Below the pieces are notes generated by a model. It had not been told where the DNA came from. It saw only the letters and a program-made list of their open reading frames with translations, and did no database searches. Shown in pieces: positions 1 to 6,277 of a DNA stretch of 36,663 bases. Each line of letters starts with the position of its first letter. The first letter of the stretch is position 1. Source of the DNA: a virus. Both the position numbers and the translations under genes were made by a program. The stretch covers positions 1 through 36,663 of IMG/VR virus record IMGVR_UViG_3300045243_000092. One strand, given 5' to 3'.

Positions 1-127
1 AAAATCACAGTAGGTTTATTAGCGCTTTCTTGTTAAATTATTAGGGCAATTAAGAATGGAACTGCCTATAAAATGGATAAAGAATTACTAAAGGAACTCG
101 AGTCGCTTAGAGCGTACAAAAGAGTCA
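1..127. repeat. Terminal direct repeat, left copy
   Basis: Bases 1-127 are identical to the last 127 bases of the window. An exact 127-base overlap is the usual trace of a circular contig from an assembler with k=127, and fits a circularly permuted, headful-packaged genome. The unit genome is then about 36,536 bp. The repeat carries the start of the first gene (ATG at 73), so it is not a separate element. Confidence 0.93.
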
Positions 128-267
128 CTGAAGCAAAAGGGATAAATAGGGCGTTTACGCGATTAGAACAACTACTAGAATTGGCACACTTTGATCCAAC
201 AATGTCTATACGAGCATTCAGGGTTATTGCTGATTGCCTGCTAAGTCTTAAAGATGAAATTAAATAA
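73..267 (+). CDS. Small hypothetical protein, first gene of the rightward small-gene operon
   Basis: This 64-residue protein is not recognised. It is helical and charged, with Leu/Glu/Lys-rich stretches (KELLKELESL near the start), no membrane segment and no Cys cluster. It is the first of five tightly spaced plus-strand genes (73-968) and lies divergent from the HTH/coiled-coil gene that ends its transcription side at 36439, across the circular junction. The ribosome site before the ATG is weak. It is probably an early or establishment gene controlled by the operators between 36440 and the junction. Confidence 0.6.
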   Translation: MDKELLKELESLRAYKRVTEAKGINRAFTRLEQLLELAHFDPTMSIRAFRVIADCLLSLKDEIK

Positions 268-276
268 GGATATTGC

Positions 277-474
277 ATGAGCACTATGAAAATAGCGGAG
301 CTAAAGAAGAGGGTGGTTAACCTGATTGAGATTGAACGTGTAGTTGCAGCCAAGACATTACGAGCTGCAGAGAAGAAGAAGGACGATGATGTGCTGATTA
401 TTGCTCAAAGCTACCTAATGGGCCTTAAAAGAATACAGACTATATTGAACAATTTATTCCGGGAACTGAAATGA
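277..474 (+). CDS. Small hypothetical helical protein
   Basis: This 65-residue basic helical protein begins at an ATG preceded by AAGGA with good spacing, 9 bases after the previous stop. It contains the run AAEKKKDDD in its middle. The stop overlaps the next start (ATGA), so translation is coupled. No family is recognised. The operon position and size match the small accessory genes common in phage early regions. Confidence 0.65.
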   Translation: MSTMKIAELKKRVVNLIEIERVVAAKTLRAAEKKKDDDVLIIAQSYLMGLKRIQTILNNLFRELK

Positions 475-629
475 CCAGACTAAAAACTTGGATAAAAAAA
501 TGGAAATGCATATTTTTGCATGAAAAAGAGATTCGCGAATTGGATTTAGATAAAGAATCAGGGTGCTTTATGTGGGGTTTTGAGCGCTTTGAAGGATGTA
601 CTAAATGCGATATATGGAGACGGATGTGA
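471..629 (+). CDS. Small Cys-containing protein, possible zinc-binding
   Basis: This 52-residue ORF starts at the ATG that overlaps the previous gene's TGA. Cysteines occur as KWKC near the N-terminus, one in the middle (SGCF) and CTKC near the C-terminus, with a His between. That spacing resembles the short zinc-ribbon proteins found in many phages. Its end overlaps the start of the next gene by 25 bases. The coupled start and the overlap support a real gene; metal binding is inferred only from the Cys pattern. Confidence 0.6.
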   Translation: MTRLKTWIKKWKCIFLHEKEIRELDLDKESGCFMWGFERFEGCTKCDIWRRM

Positions 630-799
630 CTGGAAAATATGTAATCTACACCCAAATTGAATACATAACTGAAATCGAGTCGCTGGATATAAACAACTTT
701 CAGACAATTGCGACCCCATATTATTATGAAACCAAAGAACAAGCTATAGATGAAATGATTTTAAAACTAATGGAATTAAAAAATAACAAAAGGGCTTAA
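605..799 (+). CDS. Small hypothetical protein
   Basis: This 64-residue protein is not recognised. The ATG at 605 is chosen because GAAGGA at 591-596 lies 8 bases upstream; a second in-frame ATG at 614 has no such site. The protein is rich in Thr, Ile, Tyr and Glu. It looks like a small beta/alpha domain: a beta-prone first half, then a C-terminal helix (EQAIDEMILKLMELKNN). It overlaps the end of the preceding gene. Confidence 0.6.
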   Translation: MRYMETDVTGKYVIYTQIEYITEIESLDINNFQTIATPYYYETKEQAIDEMILKLMELKNNKRA

Positions 800-800
800 T

Positions 801-968
801 ATGTATTTTAATATTCATGAAAAAAGTGCCGAGCTATTAGAAAGGCTGGCAAACTCTGTATATGATAGAGACACGCAAAACCCAAATCCTCTATTTTTTT
901 CTCATAAAGAAATTGAAATTGTTGAATCATGGATGAAAGATTTTATACGTGAAGAAGATTTTGTTTAG
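801..968 (+). CDS. Small acidic hypothetical protein, last gene of the operon
   Basis: This 55-residue acidic protein begins at an ATG directly after the previous stop, with AAGGG upstream. No domain is recognised. It is predicted mostly helical (SAELLERLANS near the start, EIEIVESWMKDF near the end). It is the last gene before the convergent minus-strand regulator, and a hairpin (971-998) follows its stop. Confidence 0.6.
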   Translation: MYFNIHEKSAELLERLANSVYDRDTQNPNPLFFSHKEIEIVESWMKDFIREEDFV

Positions 969-970
969 AA

Positions 971-998
971 CCCTTGTGAGTGTGGAGTCCCGCAAGGG
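971..998 (+). terminator. Hairpin between convergent genes, possible terminator
   Basis: CCCTTGTG at 971-978 pairs with CGCAAGGG at 991-998 with one G-T wobble, giving an 8-bp stem just after the stop at 968. There is no T-run on the plus strand, so intrinsic termination is uncertain. A 9-codon ORF at 1031-1060 with a good ribosome site (AAGGAAG) lies in the same gap and may be only a remnant or leader peptide. Confidence 0.35.
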
Positions 999-1078
999 CG
1001 TGTAGCTTATCATCAACTAAGGAAGTAAATATGAAGCATTGCAAAGTGATTTTAACATGACTGTCGAAAAATAAAAAA

Positions 1079-1543
1079 TCAGCTTTTTTCAGATTCATCT
1101 TTCTTGAAAGGCCACCATTTTATTCTTTTTTTAAGAGGGTTTTCTTTATTTTTTTTGAGCTCTTGGAACTCTAAAACACGGCCATAACTATTAATTGTAT
1201 CAAGCATTTGTGATTGCCTTTCATCCTTGATACTTATTTGTGCTACCAAAAAATCATTATGCTGCTTTCTTTCATCAAGAAGCTCTTCAAGATGTTTAAC
1301 CCTCTCTTCTAAAAGTCTTTTTGATTCATTTCCATCCAAATTATCTTTGCTTCTCTTCATTTCCCAGGTAGTCGCATCAGGGAAAGCACGATAGAACTCT
1401 GTCTTCTCAATGAAGTGAGCCCCAAGCTCATCCTGCTCTGAGACTACCTTTCCTCTTTTTATAAAGTTTATTATGGTTCTAGGGGTGCAGCCTAAAAGGG
1501 CGGCTGCTTCTCTACATGTGAACCAACTCTTTTCTTTACGCAT
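1079..1543 (-). CDS. Excisionase-type HTH protein with coiled coil, putative repressor or plasmid-type DNA-binding protein
   Basis: This 154-residue protein has an N-terminal MerR/excisionase-like helix-turn-helix (about residues 9-33, TCREAAALLGCTPRT) followed by a wing-like segment with the motif EKTEFYRAFP. A long charged coiled coil (about 70-125) and a Lys/Trp-rich tail follow. It is a paralogue of the product of 36029-36439, which shares the HTH, the EK(T/S)EF motif and the coiled coil. From memory, similar proteins sit beside rep genes on small gammaproteobacterial plasmids. It is divergent from the Cro-like gene at 1809, so it probably regulates that promoter. It could also act in partition or replication. 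Confidence 0.7.
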   Translation of the reverse strand: MRKEKSWFTCREAAALLGCTPRTIINFIKRGKVVSEQDELGAHFIEKTEFYRAFPDATTWEMKRSKDNLDGNESKRLLEERVKHLEELLDERKQHNDFLVAQISIKDERQSQMLDTINSYGRVLEFQELKKNKENPLKKRIKWWPFKKDESEKS

Positions 1544-1764
1544 TTACTAATCCTTCGCTTTAATTCGCATATTTTCGACATTTTTCCTGAGTTAAAAGCA
1601 TACAGAATGTTTCCGTGCTTGAAAATTAATGTCAGTGTTTATTAAAAAACCTTACAGAGAAACCAATTAGAAAATAATTCACCGGGATATCTCCCGCCTA
1701 TTCAGTTTCTCTTTGTTATAGAGTTATAATGACTAAGGCCATCATTACAACTGATGCATAGCTG
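1544..1764. promoter_or_regulatory. Divergent control region with nested inverted repeat
   Basis: This region separates the HTH/coiled-coil gene from the Cro-like gene. AGAGAAAC (1656-1663) pairs with GTTTCTCT (1705-1712). Inside it lies a second perfect hairpin, CGGGA TATC TCCCG (1683-1696). A TATAAT sits at 1725-1730. The minus-strand leader contains TAACTCAGGAA, also present upstream of the paralogue at 36439. The nested repeat could be a dimeric operator, an antisense-RNA stem or a cruciform. Confidence 0.5.
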
Positions 1765-1793
1765 TTGTTAACATATTATATTAATACTATAAA
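1765..1793 (+). promoter_or_regulatory. Candidate sigma-70 promoter for the first Cro-like gene
   Basis: TTGTTA (1765-1770) and TATAAA (1788-1793) are 17 bases apart, close to the sigma-70 consensus. They lie just upstream of AAAGGA and the ATG at 1809. The surrounding bases are almost pure A/T. Confidence 0.55.
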
Positions 1794-1808
1794 ATAAAGG
1801 ATTTAGTT

Positions 1809-1997
1809 ATGTTGTTAGGTGAACTTTACGAACATTATGGCACTTGGACAAAAATGGTAAGAGAATTAGACCTTGGGAACAGCACGTATCAGATTTGGCG
1901 CAAGAAAGGATACATCCCATTCAGGTCTCAATTGCTCATTGAAAGAAAGACCAAACGGCTATTTAAAGCCGTGGAAGAGCATGGTAGGCCTGGTTAA
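1809..1997 (+). CDS. Cro-like small DNA-binding protein, module 1
   Basis: This 62-residue basic protein has the layout of small Cro-type repressors. A helix-turn-helix spans about residues 12-34, followed by the signature W..KGYIP....LLIE..T...... The second Cro-like protein (34616-34822) shares W(K/R)K(K/Q)G(Y/W)(I/M)P and a Q-x-x-I-E pattern. AAAGGA lies 8 bases before the ATG. It is divergent from the HTH/coiled-coil gene and upstream of the replication genes, as cro is in lambdoid phages. An alternative ORF in another frame (1873-2091) overlaps it and is judged a shadow. Confidence 0.65.
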   Translation: MLLGELYEHYGTWTKMVRELDLGNSTYQIWRKKGYIPFRSQLLIERKTKRLFKAVEEHGRPG

Positions 1998-2569
1998 TAA
2001 ACCTGAGCCTCGCCTATTTTCCACACATAATAAGAAATGTATTATAGCAATTAAGCGCAAATTCCCTCCATTGTTTTCCAAGAAATTCTAATCTTATACA
2101 ATCATAATATTGCTTGAATGCGATGCCAGATGGTATATTGCAGGGGTAGGGCAGGTTAACCCTACGGAACATAGGTTTTTAACCAGTTAGATTGATTTTT
2201 GTTAGAAAAAGAAGAGTGTAGTTTGAAAAGAGGTTGAGGCATCCTGCCCCTCTGTATAACAAAACTCAAACCCGCGTGAATGGTCCCCGACCAAAGTTAT
2301 CATTCATCGCTTTTTAAAACCATTAAAGACAGAGTCCTTTGGTTTCTAGCTTTGTCTTAGGATGTGCCATGTGTCCAACACATAACAGGCTTCATCCGCA
2401 CCACTTACAAGGTAGCATTAAGTTATGAAATTAATACCAAGTAGCGAGGACAATTATACTATAAAACCTTCCTACAGTACAAATATAGCCTGTCTTTTTT
2501 CACAATTCAATTTGTTATTTCCCTCTGTTACCAAAAATTCCAAAACTCTTAGCAAGAAGGGGCTGTAAA
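1998..2569 (+). other. 572-bp gene-free, hairpin-rich leader upstream of replication genes
   Basis: No ORF here looks real. Several stems are visible. GTAGGG 2146-2151 pairs with CCCTAC 2160-2165. GCG/TGAATG 2274-2282 pairs with CATTCA/CGC 2301-2310. AAGACAGAG near 2326 pairs with CTTTGTCTT near 2350 with one wobble. ATGTGT-CCA-ACACAT (2369-2383) lies inside GGATG 2360-2364 / CATCC 2393-2397. The region ends at AAGGGG, 8 bases before the O-like start. It could be a transcribed leader with antitermination or attenuation sites, or hold one or more small RNAs. No known RNA family was recognised. Confidence 0.5.
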
Positions 2570-3643
2570 ATGATTTTCGAATCCGCTTCCGACGAACAAG
2601 TAGTAACTGACAATAGAAACCATTCTTTTCCTGTTGCAGTGGCCATCAAATATTCCCCTCAGATTGCCTTATGGTTGCAACATCTCGCTTATTGGACTGA
2701 GCACAATTTGGCTCTGAATCAAAACATTCATGACGGCTTGTGTTGGAGCTATGCAACACTAGAATCTCTAGGAGATCAGTTTCCTTACCTCAGCAAAAGC
2801 CAAAGAGAGACCATGGTGAACAATTCCATTAAAGAGGGATTGGTAATCAAAGGCAATTACAATCAGACAAAATATGATAGGACTGTTTGGTATGCATTAA
2901 CCCCTAAGGCTTATGCCTTTTTTGGTCATCTTTTAAACGAGAAATACCTGAAGCGCCTGTATTTGTCCATTTCCGAAAAATCGGAAATCGATATCGGAGA
3001 TTTCGGAAATCGATTTCCGGGAATTCGGACACCTATACCAGATACTAATCCAAATACTAATACAGATAATAAACATAAAAGAAAAATATATACAAAAAGA
3101 AATGATGATTCAGATGAAATTCAAAATCCAAACTATACTCAAGACACAAACCATGAAGTTGAAACAGAGGCAAAACAAAAGTCTGATAAATTTAATAATC
3201 ACGAAGAAAGCATCATAAAGGCCTCTGAAGGCCCCATTGGAGAAATAAATCAAACTAAGTCTGATTATTCTTACTCTCAGCTGAATAATCAGACAGCAAG
3301 AAAAAATAAGAAGCAATCAGAGATAAATTACATCCTCGAAAACAATATTTTTAACCTTCCAGAGCAAATGATTGACGACTGGATTACATTCAGGAATAAA
3401 AAAACAAAGCCAGTTACTAAAACCGTATGGAATTCTGTAAACAAAGATCTCGCCCAATGTGAAAAAAACGGGAATGACCCGATTAAGTGCTTCGAAGAAA
3501 GCATTGCAAAAGGATGGGTTGTCCCAGATCCAACATATTTCAACCAACAAACCACAAAACGACAAACAATAGCCCCTAAGCCTATATACGATGACAATGA
3601 CACCAGCTGGATTAATCAAAAATTATTTGAGGACATGTACTGA
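2570..3643 (+). CDS. Lambda O-like replication initiator
   Basis: This 357-residue protein has an N-terminal winged-helix domain (about 1-125) with patterns typical of phage O/DnaD-type initiators: WLQHLAYW, then LS.SQRE, then GLV..GNYNQ and DRT.WYALT. A hydrophilic linker rich in Asn, Lys and Thr (about 155-250) follows, then a C-terminal helical region (about 262-320) that would contact the helicase loader. The coding sequence itself contains iterons (2970-3019) and a following A/T-rich stretch, as lambda O does. Its TGA overlaps the ATG of the P-like gene. AAGGGG precedes the ATG. It should bind the internal origin and recruit the P-like protein with host DnaB. Confidence 0.82.
   Translation: MIFESASDEQVVTDNRNHSFPVAVAIKYSPQIALWLQHLAYWTEHNLALNQNIHDGLCWSYATLESLGDQFPYLSKSQRETMVNNSIKEGLVIKGNYNQTKYDRTVWYALTPKAYAFFGHLLNEKYLKRLYLSISEKSEIDIGDFGNRFPGIRTPIPDTNPNTNTDNKHKRKIYTKRNDDSDEIQNPNYTQDTNHEVETEAKQKSDKFNNHEESIIKASEGPIGEINQTKSDYSYSQLNNQTARKNKKQSEINYILENNIFNLPEQMIDDWITFRNKKTKPVTKTVWNSVNKDLAQCEKNGNDPIKCFEESIAKGWVVPDPTYFNQQTTKRQTIAPKPIYDDNDTSWINQKLFEDMY
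2970..3019. other. Lambda-type replication origin: iterons inside the O-like gene, followed by an A/T-rich stretch
   Basis: Repeats of TCGGAAAT and its complement are packed here. TTTCCGA (2970-2976) faces TCGGAAA (2981-2987). TCGGAGAT lies at 2994-3001 and TCGGAAAT at 3003-3010. CGGAAATCGATTTCCG (3004-3019) is a perfect 16-bp palindrome. A strongly A/T-rich stretch follows (about 3040-3150) and would be the unwinding element. This mirrors lambda ori, which lies between the DNA-binding and helicase-loader-binding parts of O. Confidence 0.75.
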
Positions 3644-4347
3644 TGAAAAAAATATCAAATTTTATTGATGTAAATAAATTACTTTCGGGCGAAGAAAAGA
3701 AAATGCATGACCAAAAACACTATGAACAAGAAACAGCAAAGATTGTGAACAATCTTTTTGGTGAATTGAAATTAATATTCCCAGCATTCAGACAGGCTTG
3801 GGCTACTGACGAAGAATTCAGCAAAGCCAAAAGCGTATGGACTAAAGCGCTCAAGGAAAATGGCATTAGTAATATCGGGATGATAAAGCGTGCTCTTCAA
3901 AAATGCAGGCTTTCTACCAATCCATTCGCTCCAAGCGTGGGGCAATTCATCGAGTGGTGCAAAGCATCAGCTGAAGACATTAAATTCCCTGAAATCCTAG
4001 AAGCCCACAGACAATCTCTGAAGATGAATGAGTTGTACTCAGAATACAAAAACCCTGACGAGCGAGTTGATAAGCTCGTACGCCATGTAATTGCGCAGAT
4101 AGGGCCAACTCAATACCGTAAACTTACAGAAAAAGAATCGTATAAAATTTTTGGGTATTACTACACTGTGGCTGTGAGACAATACGCCAATGGAGAACTG
4201 CCTGATATCGACAAGGCTCTTGAGTCTGATGCGGCGAAGGATAGAGAAGAAGATGACATAAAGGGCGTAATACGCGATGAATACAAAAAATTACGGGGTC
4301 ATGGTGAGAATATGATTAAGATAAAAGAATTGTTATTAAGGCGCTAA
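3643..4347 (+). CDS. Lambda P-like helicase loader
   Basis: This 234-residue protein matches lambda P in its central block: NNLFGELKLIFPAF, then W..ALKENGI, then a run ending FAPSVGQFIEWC, which compares with FLPSPGQFVAWC in P. Such proteins bind host DnaB and deliver it to the initiator-origin complex. Its start overlaps the O-like stop (TGATG), so the two are translationally coupled. It is the usual length for the family. Confidence 0.85.
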   Translation: MKKISNFIDVNKLLSGEEKKMHDQKHYEQETAKIVNNLFGELKLIFPAFRQAWATDEEFSKAKSVWTKALKENGISNIGMIKRALQKCRLSTNPFAPSVGQFIEWCKASAEDIKFPEILEAHRQSLKMNELYSEYKNPDERVDKLVRHVIAQIGPTQYRKLTEKESYKIFGYYYTVAVRQYANGELPDIDKALESDAAKDREEDDIKGVIRDEYKKLRGHGENMIKIKELLLRR

Positions 4348-4464
4348 ATTCTTCTTTTAATAAACGATAATTTATTTGCATTACATCGCATCATATTTTT
4401 GACGAAGTCTTTAAAAAAGTGGTAATTTGGAGATTATAGAGGTATTTACAAAGAGAATCTTGGC

Positions 4465-4662
4465 ATGAAATTTGAATGGAAAGAAATTAGCACTCATAAG
4501 CACGGGCATTATCAAACTCATAGAGCTAAGGTTTTCGGAGGATGGCTTGTGAGATACACGGAGTTTGCAGTGGATGTTTTTGACAATCTTGCCATGGTAT
4601 TTATTCCTGACCACGATCACCGCTGGGATGTAGATGAAGTTCAGCGACCTAGCGAAAACTAG
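4465..4662 (+). CDS. Small His/Trp-rich hypothetical protein
   Basis: This 65-residue protein is not recognised. It is rich in His, Trp, Asp and Phe, with HKHGHYQTH in the N-terminal third and PDHDHRWD near the end. Such clusters could bind metal, but no known motif is evident. It lies after a 117-bp gap from the P-like gene, where a TTGACG (4399-4404) is the best -35 candidate. Its end overlaps the next gene by 29 bases. Confidence 0.55.
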   Translation: MKFEWKEISTHKHGHYQTHRAKVFGGWLVRYTEFAVDVFDNLAMVFIPDHDHRWDVDEVQRPSEN

Positions 4663-4858
4663 AGGGATTCATTTGCTCAAAGACGACTTTAATTATCTTC
4701 GTGAGCGTCTTAGTCGTTTGCCAGCGCATGAAAAGAACAAGGTGCTTGTTGAGTACATTGACGTATGGTGCAAAGAAATGGCAGACTGCGACAGTTTTAT
4801 TTTAAAACAAAATCACGGCAGATGTGCTGCAAACCAATGGATTAGAGAGAAATTTTAG
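4634..4858 (+). CDS. Small hypothetical helical protein
   Basis: This 74-residue protein is mostly helical and charged, with two Cys (VWCKEMADCDSF) and a third near the end (GRCAANQW). It starts inside the end of the previous gene and its stop is directly followed by the cold-shock gene. No family is recognised. Its place between replication and cold-shock genes matches the small accessory genes found between P and Q in lambdoid genomes. Confidence 0.55.
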   Translation: MKFSDLAKTRGIHLLKDDFNYLRERLSRLPAHEKNKVLVEYIDVWCKEMADCDSFILKQNHGRCAANQWIREKF

Positions 4859-5056
4859 ATGAAAAACGGAATTGTAAAGTGGTTTAACAGCAACAAAGGG
4901 TTTGGTTTTATACAATGCGAAAACAAAGACTATTTTGTGCATTTCAAAGACATAAAAAAAGAAGGCTATAAAGAGCTAAAACAGGATGAGCGCGTGAGTT
5001 TTATACCGGGAAAATCGCCGAAAGGTGATGTTGCTACGGAAGTAACTTCGATATAA
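4859..5056 (+). CDS. Cold-shock domain protein (CspA family)
   Basis: This 65-residue protein is a complete cold-shock domain. The RNP1 motif KGFGFI lies at residues 13-18 and the RNP2 motif YFVHF at 25-29, with the usual GIVKWFN start. CspA-type proteins bind single-stranded RNA, melt hairpins and can act as antiterminators. It is the last gene before the late operon, where lambda-type phages keep the late antiterminator Q; no Q-like gene is present. A late-gene antitermination role is therefore possible but unproven. The ATG follows the previous TAG directly. Confidence 0.9.
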   Translation: MKNGIVKWFNSNKGFGFIQCENKDYFVHFKDIKKEGYKELKQDERVSFIPGKSPKGDVATEVTSI

Positions 5057-5273
5057 AATACAATCTCTTCAGGAGGGTTCACTTCAATTAGCCCCGAGGA
5101 TTATGCACTTCATTTGCCACCAGCATCTGATTGCTTTGCCGGTTTCCAGGTTCTGGTGGTTAAGTTGCAACCCCCTTCCGCCAAGACCTTCTTAACAGAC
5201 TTATCCACAGATTTTGTGAGTAACTTTTTTTATGCTATGTTAGTGGATATCAAAAAAACACGGAGTGTTTGAA
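5057..5273 (+). promoter_or_regulatory. Leader of the late operon with hairpins and a DnaA box
   Basis: This 217-bp gap precedes the late genes. AGGAGG (about 5071-5076) has no start codon at the right distance. CCACCAG (5117-5123) pairs with CTGGTGG (5153-5159). TTAAG (5160-5164) can pair with CTTAA (5191-5195). A perfect DnaA box, TTATCCACA, lies at 5201-5209. A seven-T run (about 5225-5231) is followed by TATGCT, a possible -10. CGGAG at 5261-5265 is the ribosome site for the ATG at 5274. The late promoter is probably here. Confidence 0.5.
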
Positions 5274-5450
5274 ATGAGCGAAGTCAAGGATTACACGGAA
5301 GAGAAAGAATATAATCACTACAATGGTGTGCCATCAATGTATGGTAAATTGGTTGATGAGCAATGCAGACAACAGCCTAAATACTGCATGCCAGGTGAAG
5401 TTGGCGCAGATATGAAAGGCGAGCATCGAAATGAGCAAGCAGGTCCTTAA
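5274..5450 (+). CDS. Small hypothetical protein upstream of small terminase
   Basis: This 58-residue hydrophilic protein is rich in Glu, Tyr, Gly and Met. The ATG at 5274 is preferred over a GTG at 5265 because CGGAG sits 8 bases before it. Its stop overlaps the small terminase start (TAATGG). No family is recognised. Two Cys (EQCRQQPKYC) lie in the middle. It is the first gene of the late packaging operon. Confidence 0.6.
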   Translation: MSEVKDYTEEKEYNHYNGVPSMYGKLVDEQCRQQPKYCMPGEVGADMKGEHRNEQAGP

Positions 5451-5896
5451 TGGCTGGCGGAAGACCCACTACATATACAAAAAAAATGGCGGATAGAATA
5501 TGCGAGATTGTCGCTACTAATCGCCATGGACTTAAAAAGCTTTGTATTATGTTCGAAGAATTGCCAGATGATAGCACAATTAGACGTTGGGCAATCATGA
5601 ATCCAGGGTTTTCAGCCCAATATTTGAACGCAAAGCGTCAACAAATTGACATTGTTATGGAAGAAATAGATGAAATCATTGATGAAAACCTTAGGTTCTA
5701 TCATGATGACCATGGTAATGAGCGGATAGATTCTCCCTCGGCGTCCATTGCTATTGCTAAAGCGAATAATAAGAAATGGTTTGCTTCAAAATTAGCTCCT
5801 TCCTTATATGGTGATAAAAAAGAAGAACAGAAACAAGAATCAACTTCTTTGCTAGAAAAATTAATCACAGGCGAAATAAAAGTTTCACATGAGTAA
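5450..5896 (+). CDS. terS: Terminase small subunit, Sf6 gp1-like
   Basis: This 148-residue protein matches the Sf6-type small terminase. It starts with GGRPTTYTKKMADRICEIVA, then a helix-turn-helix with DDSTIRRWA, then a helical oligomerisation region, and WFASKLAPSLYGDKKE near the end (compare WALARMNPRKYGDK in Sf6). It recognises the packaging start site on concatemers and delivers DNA to the large subunit. It is coupled to the genes on both sides (TAATG start, 8-base overlap at the end). The packaging site may lie in or near this gene, as in P22, but none was identified. Confidence 0.88.
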   Translation: MAGGRPTTYTKKMADRICEIVATNRHGLKKLCIMFEELPDDSTIRRWAIMNPGFSAQYLNAKRQQIDIVMEEIDEIIDENLRFYHDDHGNERIDSPSASIAIAKANNKKWFASKLAPSLYGDKKEEQKQESTSLLEKLITGEIKVSHE

Positions 5897-6128
5897 ATTT
5901 GAAGACATACTCCCTTTGATGCGTTGCGGTAAAAAGGCTCAAATGACCAGCGATAGAGAATCTGGTGTTTATTGGATATGTGGAAAAGCAGGCAATGAAT
6001 CTTTGGGAATTCCGATGACTCCTACCATAATTAAAATACAGAAAGATGATACTTGCATCCCTGATAGATGGTCGTGGGGAATCCCTTGCTGGGCTGTCAT
6101 GGCTGATGATTGGGAGATTATGGATTGA
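5889..6128 (+). CDS. DUF2829/Tad2-like protein, possible anti-Thoeris sponge
   Basis: This 79-residue protein has the end blocks of the DUF2829 (Thoeris anti-defence 2-like) family: FEDILPLMRCGKKA at the N-terminus and WAVMADDWEIMD at the C-terminus. The middle, with paired Trp and Pro, is shorter than in many members. Tad2 proteins bind the nucleotide signal made by Thoeris TIR proteins and so block that defence. The match is by eye, and many DUF2829 proteins are untested. It overlaps the small terminase by 8 bases, so it would be made late, which is unusual for an anti-defence gene. Confidence 0.55.
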   Translation: MSKFEDILPLMRCGKKAQMTSDRESGVYWICGKAGNESLGIPMTPTIIKIQKDDTCIPDRWSWGIPCWAVMADDWEIMD

Positions 6129-6166
6129 TATATCATTCCTCTTTACTTTATAAAAATATATTTCAT

Positions 6167-6277
6167 ATGTGCAACAAGCATAAATGGATTAAATTAATAT
6201 TATCTTACCCGAACATGAATGAATTTATATTTTACCGCTGTAGTCTCTGCCTAGAAGAAAAACATTTAACATGCTAG
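6167..6277 (+). CDS. Possible 36-residue zinc-ribbon mini-protein
   Basis: A short ORF with CNKHKW at the start and YRCSLC near residue 28 ends within the terL start codon region, giving a 7-base overlap. The C..H...C..C pattern is like small phage zinc-ribbon proteins. No convincing ribosome site precedes the ATG, so expression is doubtful. The arrangement could also help couple translation to terL. Confidence 0.35.
   Translation: MCNKHKWIKLILSYPNMNEFIFYRCSLCLEEKHLTC

Noticed and set aside
1-127. True short direct terminal repeats of a linear virion genome
   Set aside because: The length equals a typical assembler k-mer overlap and the terminase is of headful type; there is no sequence sign of fixed ends.
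1873-2091. 72-residue ORF overlapping the first Cro-like gene in another frame
   Set aside because: The Cro-like frame has a ribosome site and a recognisable pattern; this one has neither.
5103-5195. 30-codon ORF in the late leader
   Set aside because: The spacing to the nearest ribosome site is too short and the ORF coincides with a strong hairpin (5117-5159).
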